64,000 nucleotides of DNA from assembly GCF_051414135.1 (NCBI RefSeq), contig NZ_JBLKOA010000001.1:434001-498000 (forward strand), in the 5' to 3' direction. The notes below the pieces were generated by a model that did no database searches, was not told the origin of the DNA, and was given only the letters and a program-made list of their open reading frames with translations. Each line of letters begins with the position of its first letter. Position 1 is the stretch's first letter. Below, one piece after another: positions 51,516-58,782 of the stretch. This DNA comes from Halovenus halobia. GTDB taxonomy: Archaea; Halobacteriota; Halobacteria; Halobacteriales; Haloarculaceae. Made by a program: the position numbers and the translations under genes.

Positions 51516-52229
51516 TCAGCCTTGGGCTTTCAACAGCGTTTTGGCCTCCTCAAAGAGTACGTTGTTCTCCCGGTGGACGTGCATATGTGTGTCCTCTTCG
51601 AGGGCTTCGAGCCGCGAGAGCGTGGCCTCGTAGGTTGGACAAGCATCCGCCGGTACCTCGTAACCGTTAGTCAACTCGGCGATGCGGTCCAGATACTCAG
51701 CTGTCTCCTCGTGGTCGTCCTCGTAGTGTTTGAGTTCATCCTGTAATCGTGCTCGTTCCGACTCCGTCAGCGACTCGCCACGAGCCAGTTTCCGGATGAT
51801 CGGGAACCCGTCTTCTTCTTCCTCCTCGATGTGGTCTCGCATCTCCTCAGCTAGGGCCGGAAACACCTCCTCGATCGTATGCAGTTCCGGGTGGTTCTCG
51901 CCGTGGACACGGCTGACTGTCTCGACGAGATCCCGGAGTTCGGGGAGTTCCTCACGGAGGTAGTCGTGATGGGTCTCGATGATTAGATCGGCGAGTTCGT
52001 CAAGCCCGTCCCAGTCACCCTCTACGTTTGCGCCACGTTGGGCTGCCGCTTCGAGTTCATCTCGGAGTTCCTCGACGGTGAAGTCTCGTTCCCGGCAGGC
52101 GTCTGCGAGGCTCTGGTCGCCGCCACAACAATAGTCAATGTTGAACGATTCGAGTACATTTGCGTACGCGGGCCGTTCGCGAACGAGGTTACCGAGTGCT
52201 CGGTTGAAGTCGATAGTCGTCTCTGACAT
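51516..52229 (-). CDS. Iron-sulfur cluster repair protein (RIC; ScdA/YtfE family)
   Basis: A 237-residue protein. The N-terminal DUF542 domain has FNIDYCCGGDQSLADACRER. The C-terminal hemerythrin-like domain supplies di-iron ligands, visible as THHDYLREELP, VHGENHPEL, MRDHIEEEEEDGFP, KHYEDDHEETAEYL and MHVHRENNVLFEEA. RIC proteins restore clusters damaged by nitric oxide or peroxide. Start ATG 52229 (MSETTIDFNRALG). A perfect CGAA-N4-TTCG site lies 52 bases upstream. Confidence 0.92.
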   Translation of the reverse strand: MSETTIDFNRALGNLVRERPAYANVLESFNIDYCCGGDQSLADACRERDFTVEELRDELEAAAQRGANVEGDWDGLDELADLIIETHHDYLREELPELRDLVETVSRVHGENHPELHTIEEVFPALAEEMRDHIEEEEEDGFPIIRKLARGESLTESERARLQDELKHYEDDHEETAEYLDRIAELTNGYEVPADACPTYEATLSRLEALEEDTHMHVHRENNVLFEEAKTLLKAQG

Positions 52230-52281
52230 GGCTGATTGGACTTGGTTACGGCTTTCACTGGCACCGGCGTAGCCCTGCGGG

Positions 52282-52293
52282 CGAATATCTTCG
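52282..52293 (-). promoter_or_regulatory. CGAA-N4-TTCG site, RIC gene
   Basis: CGAAGATATTCG on the minus strand, identical to the site at 44787-44798. It lies 52 bases before the ATG, about 15 more than at the other genes, consistent with a short leader. Confidence 0.6.
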
Positions 52294-52823
52294 TCCCGTG
52301 GCCGGGGTTCTTCGTTTGAGCAGACACTTGACGAGTCCACGCCCGAACAGACATTCGACAGTCCGAACCAGGTTGAAATCCATGAAACCATCGTCAGATG
52401 AGGGTACTGACTCCGGTTCCTGAGATTCGTACTTGAACAGTCACAGTCGGCAGGTGAATTGCTTGGTAACGGTCTCGGTAGTGTCGTACCAGTCACCGAC
52501 TCGGGGGTAGCAGAACGTTCGTTGCAGCGATCGGTTAGGAACAGTGCCGTTCGTCACGATTGCGCTCACGATCAATCATCTCGGTATTACGCACACCATC
52601 CCACAAAGGAAGGGTGTATTTCGAGCCGATATGTTGCTTCGAGATTGTGCGTAATTTGTTTGGCTAAATACCGCGTGTGCGCTTCTATCGCGGTCACTTC
52701 GTTCCGCAGAAAGTTGTTCCGGCAGAGATGTTAACCAGATGGCAAACGCTCGGTACATCAACAATCGAATTTGCACTCCAAGAAGGAACACGAGGTATCG
52801 ATGAACGGTCTGTCTGAAAATAT

Positions 52824-52843
52824 GCCCTGAACTGTCTCAGGGC
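52824..52843 (+). promoter_or_regulatory. Palindrome upstream of CMD gene
   Basis: GCCCTGA-ACTGTC-TCAGGGC: perfect 7-base arms around a 6-base spacer, about 100 bases before the ATG at 52940. Operator or transcript hairpin. Confidence 0.35.
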
Positions 52844-52939
52844 TGGGGAGTTCGAGCATTCGGGGAAATCTCACTTTCAGAGACAAGAATATATTGCCGA
52901 CAACGTATATTAGGATTGCTGTTGTTATTGTTAGCAGTT

Positions 52940-53557
52940 ATGACTGACCAGATGTTTCCACCTGCGACCCGCGAGACGTATCAGGAACGGACCTCACTCG
53001 CACCGGAGATAAATACTGCGTTCCGTGAATTCAGTGGAGAAGTGTTCGAAGAAGGATCGCTATCGGAAAAGACGAAGCAGTTGATGGCAGTCGCCGTCGG
53101 GCACGTGACTCAGTGCCCGTACTGTATTCGCGGCCACGTGGGGATCGTCCAGGAGGCAGGGGCTACTCGTGAAGAAGTGATGGAGGCGATCTGGGTCGCA
53201 GCAGCAGTCCGCGCTGACAGCACTCGTGTCAATAGCAGCCATGCCTTTGAGGGGGTATCGGAGGAAAAACGTGGCACAATGACACCGGATACATTGGATT
53301 CTTTCCGGACGTTCACCGACCGTGTCTTCGATGATGGCGCACTGTCGGAACAGACGAAGCGATTGCTGGCAGTCAGCGTCGCTCACGCGCTCCAGTGCGA
53401 GTCCTGTCTCGTTGATCAGGCGGACCACGCTCGAGACGCAGGTGCTACTGACGAGGAACTCATGGAGGCGATGTGGGTCGCCGTCGAAATGCAAGCCGGC
53501 GGGGCGTACGCCCACGCGGCCATCGCAATCGACGAAATGGAAGATCCCGACGACTGA
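52940..53557 (+). CDS. Tandem carboxymuconolactone decarboxylase (AhpD-like) domain protein
   Basis: 205 residues consisting of two copies of the CMD fold. Copy one: LSEKTKQLMAVAVGHVTQCPYCIRGHV, quoted QCPYCIRGHV. Copy two: LSEQTKRLLAVSVAHALQCESCLVDQADHA, quoted QCESCLVDQADHA. Both keep the CxxC of AhpD-type peroxidase/reductases; only copy one keeps the typical following His in place. It is probably an antioxidant thiol protein. Start ATG 52940 (MTDQMFPPATRE). Confidence 0.85.
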   Translation: MTDQMFPPATRETYQERTSLAPEINTAFREFSGEVFEEGSLSEKTKQLMAVAVGHVTQCPYCIRGHVGIVQEAGATREEVMEAIWVAAAVRADSTRVNSSHAFEGVSEEKRGTMTPDTLDSFRTFTDRVFDDGALSEQTKRLLAVSVAHALQCESCLVDQADHARDAGATDEELMEAMWVAVEMQAGGAYAHAAIAIDEMEDPDD

Positions 53558-53625
53558 TCTCCGAATTCTCTACTGTCCACTCAACTCACGATTCGGTGGA
53601 CCGATTCACCCGTTTCGAGAAGCAG

Positions 53626-53882
53626 CGGATCAACCGCGACGAAGTGCGTTCCCTCGCGCTTGCAGTTGTATTCGAGCATCCGCAGGAACGTCCCCTAAGC
53701 CGCTTCCGCCTGGTTACGAGAGTTGCCCGGCAGTTCGACTAGTCCCTTCGCGTCCAAGTTCTCCACGGCCACAAAGTCGTATTCTCGCGGGTAGTAGTTC
53801 GAGAGTTTGTGAAGGAAGTCTCGTCGCTTGAGCTTAGCGTGTCGTTCGGCGACGACCTGCCGTTGTTCCTCCCAATTCGCAG
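53626..53882 (-). pseudogene. IS200/IS605-family TnpB transposase fragment
   Basis: The minus strand reads RQVVAERHAKLKRRDFLHKL, then REYDFVAVENLDAKGLVELPGNSRNQAEAA, an in-frame TAG at 53695 (TGG expected), then GTFLRMLEYNCKREGTHFVAVDP. This is the conserved central-to-C-terminal part of TnpB (RuvC region). After VDP the sequence no longer follows the family. It lacks the N-terminus, start codon and zinc finger, so it is a relic. Confidence 0.75.
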
Positions 53883-53887
53883 AGCCG

Positions 53888-54022
53888 TGTTCCAACGAGA
53901 TGGTCGCACTGCAGGAACATCTCGACAAAATTGAAGACCACGGTGCAGCGCTTCTCGGCATCAGTGCCGATTCCTCGTTCGTCCAAGAGGCCTTCACTGA
54001 ATATACAGCGAGTAGAGAATAA
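53888..54022 (+). pseudogene. Peroxiredoxin/redoxin gene fragment
   Basis: The plus strand reads CSNEMVALQEHLDKIEDHGA, then ALLGISADSSFVQEAFTEYT, and ends at TAA 54020-54022. This is the internal segment of Bcp-like haloarchaeal peroxiredoxins, just after the active-site Cys, without either end. It abuts the TnpB relic and overlaps the end of the next minus-strand gene, so the two relics probably mark one ancient insertion and deletion. Confidence 0.65.
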
Positions 54023-54269
54023 CGGTAAGACCAACTGCAAGGAATGTACTATTAACGAATACGCCAGTTTCTATCGATACTGAAAACAATTGGTTGGCGG
54101 CGCCGGAGAGTGCGGCACCAAGCGTAATAATCCCGAATCCAATGCTTAGTTCCCGAAGTGACCTTTCGCCGGTCCGGCGGTACGCTCTCATCGCGATGTA
54201 GGTGATTCCGCCGCCGAGCAGGAGAGTGATTGATTTGACGATGACAATCGCGGTCGTAATCTCACTCAT
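53994..54269 (-). CDS. Small three-helix membrane protein (paralogue of the 16-kb one)
   Basis: 91 residues and three helices (AIVIVKSITLLLGGGITYIA, FGIITLGAALSGAANQLF, GVFVNSTFLAVGLTVILYSL). It shares MRAY-RTGERS-LS-GF and GAA with the protein at 15965-16252. Its ATG overlaps the stop of the winged-helix regulator (ATGA), so the two are made together. It may be a membrane partner or antagonist of the regulator; the function is unknown. Confidence 0.75.
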   Translation of the reverse strand: MSEITTAIVIVKSITLLLGGGITYIAMRAYRRTGERSLRELSIGFGIITLGAALSGAANQLFSVSIETGVFVNSTFLAVGLTVILYSLYIQ

Positions 54270-54643
54270 AATTCGTCTCCCATTATCGACCAAATATCCG
54301 CGAGTCGTTCGTCAGTTGCCCGAGATGGTCGTTTGATTCCGACCGAAAACTCACCGGCTTCGTTCAGAGAGATATTCACATCCCCGAACGAACACTCGTA
54401 TCGCGTGACTCGTCCTCCATTGAGACTGATTGTCTCACGTTTTTTCAAGAGTGAGGCTGCAGTAAGCACGTCGAGCTTTCGATACAACGTCGATTTTGAG
54501 ATCTCGCAGGCGTCGATGAGTTCGTTTGCAGTCATAGGTTCGATTGTCTGTTGAAGGATAGCTCGGCAATCAGGGTCACTGAGTGCATCGAGAACGTCCT
54601 GTACCGACGGCTGCTCGTCCTCGGGGGTACGAGCATCTTTCAT
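54266..54643 (-). CDS. Winged-helix transcriptional regulator
   Basis: 125 residues: VLDALSDPDCRAILQQTIEP, MTANELIDACEISKSTLYRKLDVLTAASLL (helix-turn-helix), wing KRETISLNGGRVTRYECSFGDV, and a short C-terminal part. It is related in order and shape to the 16.4-kb regulator. It overlaps the three-helix protein gene by four bases. Its target is unknown. Confidence 0.83.
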   Translation of the reverse strand: MKDARTPEDEQPSVQDVLDALSDPDCRAILQQTIEPMTANELIDACEISKSTLYRKLDVLTAASLLKKRETISLNGGRVTRYECSFGDVNISLNEAGEFSVGIKRPSRATDERLADIWSIMGDEL

Positions 54644-54729
54644 TGTCAGTGTGTACGTTTAGTAAGAAAGTGTATCGGATATAATGCGCGACTGTCGAAC
54701 GGTACGCGATGCGCACTGTCTGGATGCAG

Positions 54730-56550
54730 CTACGTTGACTCGTCTGCTGAATCCGGTTTGACATCTAACGGGCGCATCATGTCGTGATCCTCGTGTTCGA
54801 TCATGTGACAGTGCCACATATACTCACCAGTTTGGTCGTTGAATAGCCCCTCGTACTCACCGAAGTGGACGAGGATGTGGACCACTTCTCCTGGGTCGAC
54901 GGAGACCACGTCACTCCAGCCTTGTTCGGACTCCTTTGGCGGTTTGAGAGATCCAGGCCTAATCTCGTCAGCAGGATCATAGCCGGCTGACTGCCGACCT
55001 AACACTTGGAAGTGGACGAGGTGGAGATGCATCGGGTGAGACATACCGGTTAAATTGGAAATGCTCCAGAGTTCGGTGTCACCGACTGTCGGTGTCTCGG
55101 TTGCCGGGTCGGTGAGCTTGTGTCCGGATTGACCATCTTCCGAACCGAGTTGGAATAGCGGTCGTCCGTAATCATCGCCCAGCTGCAATAACGGGAGATA
55201 TCGCTCGTTGTCAACGTCATCCAGCGACAGTTTGGGAATTTGCGTTAGCGATGTGGGGACCTGAGAATCGGTCTGTTCCTCAGTTGACTCCGCTACGTCA
55301 ATCAGCATAACTTCTGGAAGCGGTTCGACGTTATCTGCTTCTGCCCTGCTTTGGCCCCGGTACATCGCCGGCGCGTCGTTGTGGACCAGCAGTGTCTCAC
55401 CCGCATACTCGCTGAAGTCGACGAGCACGTCTGCTCGCTGCGCAGAACCGAGTTCGAGCCGTCCATCCAGTTCGACCGGTGAAGAAAAGAGCCCACCGTC
55501 GGTTCCAATCTGGACGAATTCTGGGCCGTCTGCGCCTGTCTCACCAGACTGTTCGTCGTATCTCAACAATTTCAACCGGTAATATCGACTGTTTGCCCCG
55601 TTGAGCAGTCGGAACCGATACTGCCGTGGTTCGACAGAGAGCCGCGGCCACGCCTTCCCGTTGACCGTTGACACGTCACCGTAGAACTGCGGGACGATAC
55701 TCGGGTCGGGACCGTCTTCGCTGTCGACAGGCCCATCCGGATAGTACATTTCACCGTCTTCAGTGAACTTCCGGTCCTGCAGAACTAGCGGAATTTCGTA
55801 CTCACCGTTCGGCAAGTCAAGACTGCGCTCGTGGTCGTTACGCAGCAGATAGAACCCTGAAAGACCGGCATAGACGTTCAGCCGCGTAATTCCAAGTGCG
55901 TGGTCGTGGTACCACAGCGTCGCTGGTGGTTGGTCGTTCGCGTAATAGTAGTCTTTCTTCTCGAAATTTGGTCCCGTCTCGGCGAAATCCTGTGTGAACC
56001 AACCGCGAGCTTTCCCGTCACTAGCGTCTTCGACGTTCCCACCGTGGAGATGAGTCACCGTTCGAACGCCATCAAGGTCGTAGGGGATGATATCGTCGTG
56101 AATCGTTGTGTCGACTGGGAGAAGATGGTCGCTGGGAAGGTCGTTTTTCCATCTGACGTAGATTGGTTCACCCTGCTCAGCTTCGATAGTAGGGCCGGGG
56201 ACCAGTCCTTCGTATCCCCACACGGTGGTTTCAGCCAGGTCACGGTGTAACTTCTGCTGTGTCTCCTGCATCTCGATTTCGTAGTATGGCTGTCCGTTTT
56301 TCGTGCCCGTTGGCTCGACTGTTGCGGGACGCGGAACTTCGTCAACCCACCGCTTGAGTTCTGGTGACCGATGTCCGGTCGGCAGTGACTCATCAGGCGA
56401 ACTGCCATTGTTATTCCCAGTCTCAGGGTCACCCGTACTGTCAGCCTGGTCCGCACAGCCCGCCAGTGCCAGAGTCCCGGTTGCTCCGGCTGAGAGAAGA
56501 AGTTTCCGCCGTGAGAGGCTATCTGCTGGGGAGGGATATTGGTCGGTCAT
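54730..56550 (-). CDS. Multicopper oxidase (CotA/bilirubin-oxidase type), Tat lipoprotein
   Basis: The 606-residue protein has a Tat signal (SRRKLLLSAGATGTLALAGC; lipobox LAGC). The copper sites are all present: THLHGG, LWYHDHALG, HPMHLHLVHFQVLG and WHCHMIEHEDHDMMRPL, the last two holding the type 1/trinuclear ligands with axial Met. It oxidises substrates (metals, phenols or similar) with reduction of O2 to water outside the cell. Start ATG 56550 is set by the signal peptide. Divergent from the cupin gene. Confidence 0.93.
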   Translation of the reverse strand: MTDQYPSPADSLSRRKLLLSAGATGTLALAGCADQADSTGDPETGNNNGSSPDESLPTGHRSPELKRWVDEVPRPATVEPTGTKNGQPYYEIEMQETQQKLHRDLAETTVWGYEGLVPGPTIEAEQGEPIYVRWKNDLPSDHLLPVDTTIHDDIIPYDLDGVRTVTHLHGGNVEDASDGKARGWFTQDFAETGPNFEKKDYYYANDQPPATLWYHDHALGITRLNVYAGLSGFYLLRNDHERSLDLPNGEYEIPLVLQDRKFTEDGEMYYPDGPVDSEDGPDPSIVPQFYGDVSTVNGKAWPRLSVEPRQYRFRLLNGANSRYYRLKLLRYDEQSGETGADGPEFVQIGTDGGLFSSPVELDGRLELGSAQRADVLVDFSEYAGETLLVHNDAPAMYRGQSRAEADNVEPLPEVMLIDVAESTEEQTDSQVPTSLTQIPKLSLDDVDNERYLPLLQLGDDYGRPLFQLGSEDGQSGHKLTDPATETPTVGDTELWSISNLTGMSHPMHLHLVHFQVLGRQSAGYDPADEIRPGSLKPPKESEQGWSDVVSVDPGEVVHILVHFGEYEGLFNDQTGEYMWHCHMIEHEDHDMMRPLDVKPDSADEST

Positions 56551-56687
56551 ACAGGTATGATCGTAAGAACAGCCGTCATATGAGGGGGCTGCGTCGTCCC
56601 ACCGTCTGGGAATTACGTACACATGTTCGGAGACAGCATTATACCAGCAACCAGTACTATGCAAATTCCTCACCCCCGAGGCTGTGA

Positions 56688-56699
56688 CAAAGGTATTCG
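56688..56699 (+). promoter_or_regulatory. CGAA-N4-TTCG-type site, cupin gene
   Basis: CAAAGGTATTCG matches 7 of 8 half-site bases, with the same GGTA spacer as the 46.4 and 46.9 kb sites. It ends 39 bases before the ATG at 56739. Confidence 0.5.
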
Positions 56700-56738
56700 G
56701 GGTAACCCCAAGGTGAGGGAAGCCCTCAGTAATGGACG

Positions 56739-57116
56739 ATGCCAGCAACAGATATCACCGCCGAACGCTCGTACACCGATAACCAATTCAATACACGTGA
56801 GGTATTCCAATCAGAAAACTCGAAGACGGTCTGTGGATATTTCGAGCCTGGTCAGTTCATTCCGGTCCACGCTCCGGATAGCGATGTGACCATTGTCGTG
56901 CAGTCCGGAACTGGTATCGTCCGGGACGGCGACGAGATTCACAATGTCTCTCCGGGTTCAGTAGTAACAGTACCCGCAGAACACGACCGCGGCATCCGTG
57001 CTGATAATGCCGAGCGCTTAGCGGCTGTACTTGTGACTGCCCCGCCACCGACAGACGCAGAACACGAACCAGTGCGCCGTGGTTTGCAGGCTGACGAGTT
57101 CGAGCCCGGTGTCTGA
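56739..57116 (+). CDS. Cupin-domain protein
   Basis: 125 residues, one cupin barrel: FEPGQFIPVHAPDSDVTIVVQSGTG and VSPGSVVTVPAEHDRGIRAD. The first motif has one His and the second one His; it is a degenerate metal site. Small cupins of this kind are often quercetinase-like or regulatory. A CGAA-type site precedes it at the spacing found in the 44-48 kb cluster. Confidence 0.8.
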   Translation: MPATDITAERSYTDNQFNTREVFQSENSKTVCGYFEPGQFIPVHAPDSDVTIVVQSGTGIVRDGDEIHNVSPGSVVTVPAEHDRGIRADNAERLAAVLVTAPPPTDAEHEPVRRGLQADEFEPGV

Positions 57117-57323
57117 ACCACGGGTACTTGACTCCGTGTCAACTGAGGGAGAGCAATTCACACTTGATTGTGGAGAATGCTGATATTGCTGTTTAGTTCC
57201 CTGTTTATCGACCAGCAGACCCACGAGCAACTGAGTGGCTCCCCTCAGGTACGCTCGTAGATTCATCTGGGTGGGGATCACACGCAAAAAAAAAGAAATC
57301 GTCGTCAGCGGAACGCGTTGTCG

Positions 57324-58160
57324 TCAGTCGTCGGCAGTCGCGGCGTCGCCCGTCGCGGCAGGTTCGGATTCGAGGATACTGTGGCTGCGCAGCAGGATGA
57401 TACCGAATCCGATCTTCGCAGTCAGGTCGAGTGCTGCGAACCCAGCAGTCTCGATAGTCAGGCTGAGGATACCGAGTCCTTCGCTCCCGATGAGCCACCA
57501 GACTGGGTATGCCGACCAGAGGACGACGACCAGGATCCGAAGGAGATTGAACGTGCTTTTTGCGTCACTGTTGAGCTGGGAGACCTTGTCTGAAAGGCCT
57601 CCGAACAGGAAGTACAACAGCACCACCATGAAGCCGGTACTGATGCCCCACCAGACGACACGGTGAGCGTCAATCCCATCGATGCCAGTCGCGAGCGGGT
57701 CGAGTGGGATAATTGCCAGCGTCGCGATGATACCCGTGACGATCATCATCACGTCGAGGCCGACGAGAGCCGCGATGTCTTCTGAATCGGCACCTGCTAG
57801 TAGTGCCAGGTCATACAGAAGCAGCGGCGTCGTCAGGATCCAGTCTGTGTACCGGGCCCAATAAACGACCTTCTCCTCGCCACCGAAGAACGGTGCTAAG
57901 TCGATGACACCGAACCCTGTGGCCATCGCCAGGTAATTCACGAACGCGATGGCGGCGATCATGATCGTGACGATGTAGAACTTCTTCATCCTACGATCCG
58001 TGACACCCCAACCTGTAGCGATGAAGTACAACATGCCGAGGAACATCCCGGCAGTACCTATCCACAGGAAGATTGCTTCGTCTCCTGGAGTGTGGCCTAG
58101 ACCGAACCCTCCAGTTGACAGTACGATTCTCTGTAGTGCTGTGACTACTGACCCTACCAT
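57324..58160 (-). CDS. bop: Bacteriorhodopsin (light-driven proton pump)
   Basis: Seven helices. Numbering here with bacteriorhodopsin in brackets: R103 (R82), D106 (D85, proton acceptor), T110 (T89), D117 (D96, proton donor), E227 (E194), E237 (E204), D245 (D212), K249 (K216, retinal Schiff base). The full donor/acceptor set predicts an outward proton pump, not a halide pump or sensor. The loop between helices D and E is about 12 residues longer than in Halobacterium BR (IIPLDPLATGIDGIDAHR). No brp/blh or carotenoid genes are in the window. Confidence 0.95.
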   Translation of the reverse strand: MVGSVVTALQRIVLSTGGFGLGHTPGDEAIFLWIGTAGMFLGMLYFIATGWGVTDRRMKKFYIVTIMIAAIAFVNYLAMATGFGVIDLAPFFGGEEKVVYWARYTDWILTTPLLLYDLALLAGADSEDIAALVGLDVMMIVTGIIATLAIIPLDPLATGIDGIDAHRVVWWGISTGFMVVLLYFLFGGLSDKVSQLNSDAKSTFNLLRILVVVLWSAYPVWWLIGSEGLGILSLTIETAGFAALDLTAKIGFGIILLRSHSILESEPAATGDAATADD

Positions 58161-58180
58161 TGCATATGCATCTTAGGAGT

Positions 58181-58194
58181 AATATGTAATAATA
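58181..58194 (-). promoter_or_regulatory. TATA region of bop
   Basis: Minus-strand tattattacatatt lies 21-34 bases before the bop ATG. Just upstream are two TTGG repeats (58196-58204 on plus), near where the bop activator site lies in Halobacterium; similarity not established. Confidence 0.5.
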
Positions 58195-58782
58195 GTTTGG
58201 TTGGTGTCAACATCTCAAAGATGGAACATCTGTTTCTCTGACGGAATTGCAGCTAACGGAGACCCCCTGAGCAGTTAGTATTGGGCAACTTGGGTATATT
58301 GGTAGTATTCAAAGAGTTCTGGTACTTTAGCAGTAGTTTCGTCTATTTGGTAGTTTGGAGTTGTAGCTACTACAGCTCCGCTCTGGACACAGTCCGTGTC
58401 ACTGCTGTGGGTCGCACCGTCCCAACGTACCCGTTCACCGCTTTGCTACCTCCATGGGTGGGCCATGAAGCTCACATCTACTACTTTGACTGGGTATATT
58501 AAAAGCGAAACTCCTGATTTTGCAGGTATCGTTCGGACGTAATGGCGGGTTTTCATCGGAGGACTCACCGAATAGCGGCCAGTATATCGCAAACGCGTGG
58601 TCAACCTCACCAAATCGGGTCTCGATACCTTACTGCGTCCGACATCGTAGTATGCTGTGGCTGGACTCGGTCTCTGTCCGAGAATAGTACCTGACATGTA
58701 TGAACGCCTCGTCAGACAGTCACTGTGGCCGTACAATTGCGGGTACCGCAATCCTTTCGAGCCCCCGTTTCGTTGTGCCGAT
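58195..58782. other. Intergenic region between bop and DUF502-type gene
   Basis: No gene recognised in about 590 bp. A hairpin lies at 58357-58379. A TATA-like gtatattaaaa lies at 58494-58504, far upstream of the next ATG at 58783. gggtatatt occurs twice (near 58292 and 58491). Confidence 0.45.
58357..58379 (+). repeat. Hairpin-forming inverted repeat
   Basis: GGAGTTGTAG and CTACAGCTCC pair over 10 positions (one G-T) around a 3-base loop. Confidence 0.4.

Larger units (their letters stand above)
52230..52939. other. Intergenic region of 710 bp, no recognised gene
   Basis: Contains the RIC promoter site, the hairpin at 52824-52843 and TATA-like elements near 52890-52911. A 91-codon plus-strand frame (52459-52734) and short minus-strand frames have no family features. 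It may be decayed sequence. Confidence 0.5.

Noticed and set aside
52459..52734. 91-codon plus-strand frame and a 44-codon minus-strand tail in the 52.2-52.9 kb gap
   Set aside because: Neither shows a domain, good start or promoter; chance frames or decayed DNA cannot be told apart.
52886..52897. AGAATATATTGC before the CMD gene as a regulon site
   Set aside because: Only 5 of 8 half-site bases match, although the 42-base gap is near the expected range; kept only as a note.
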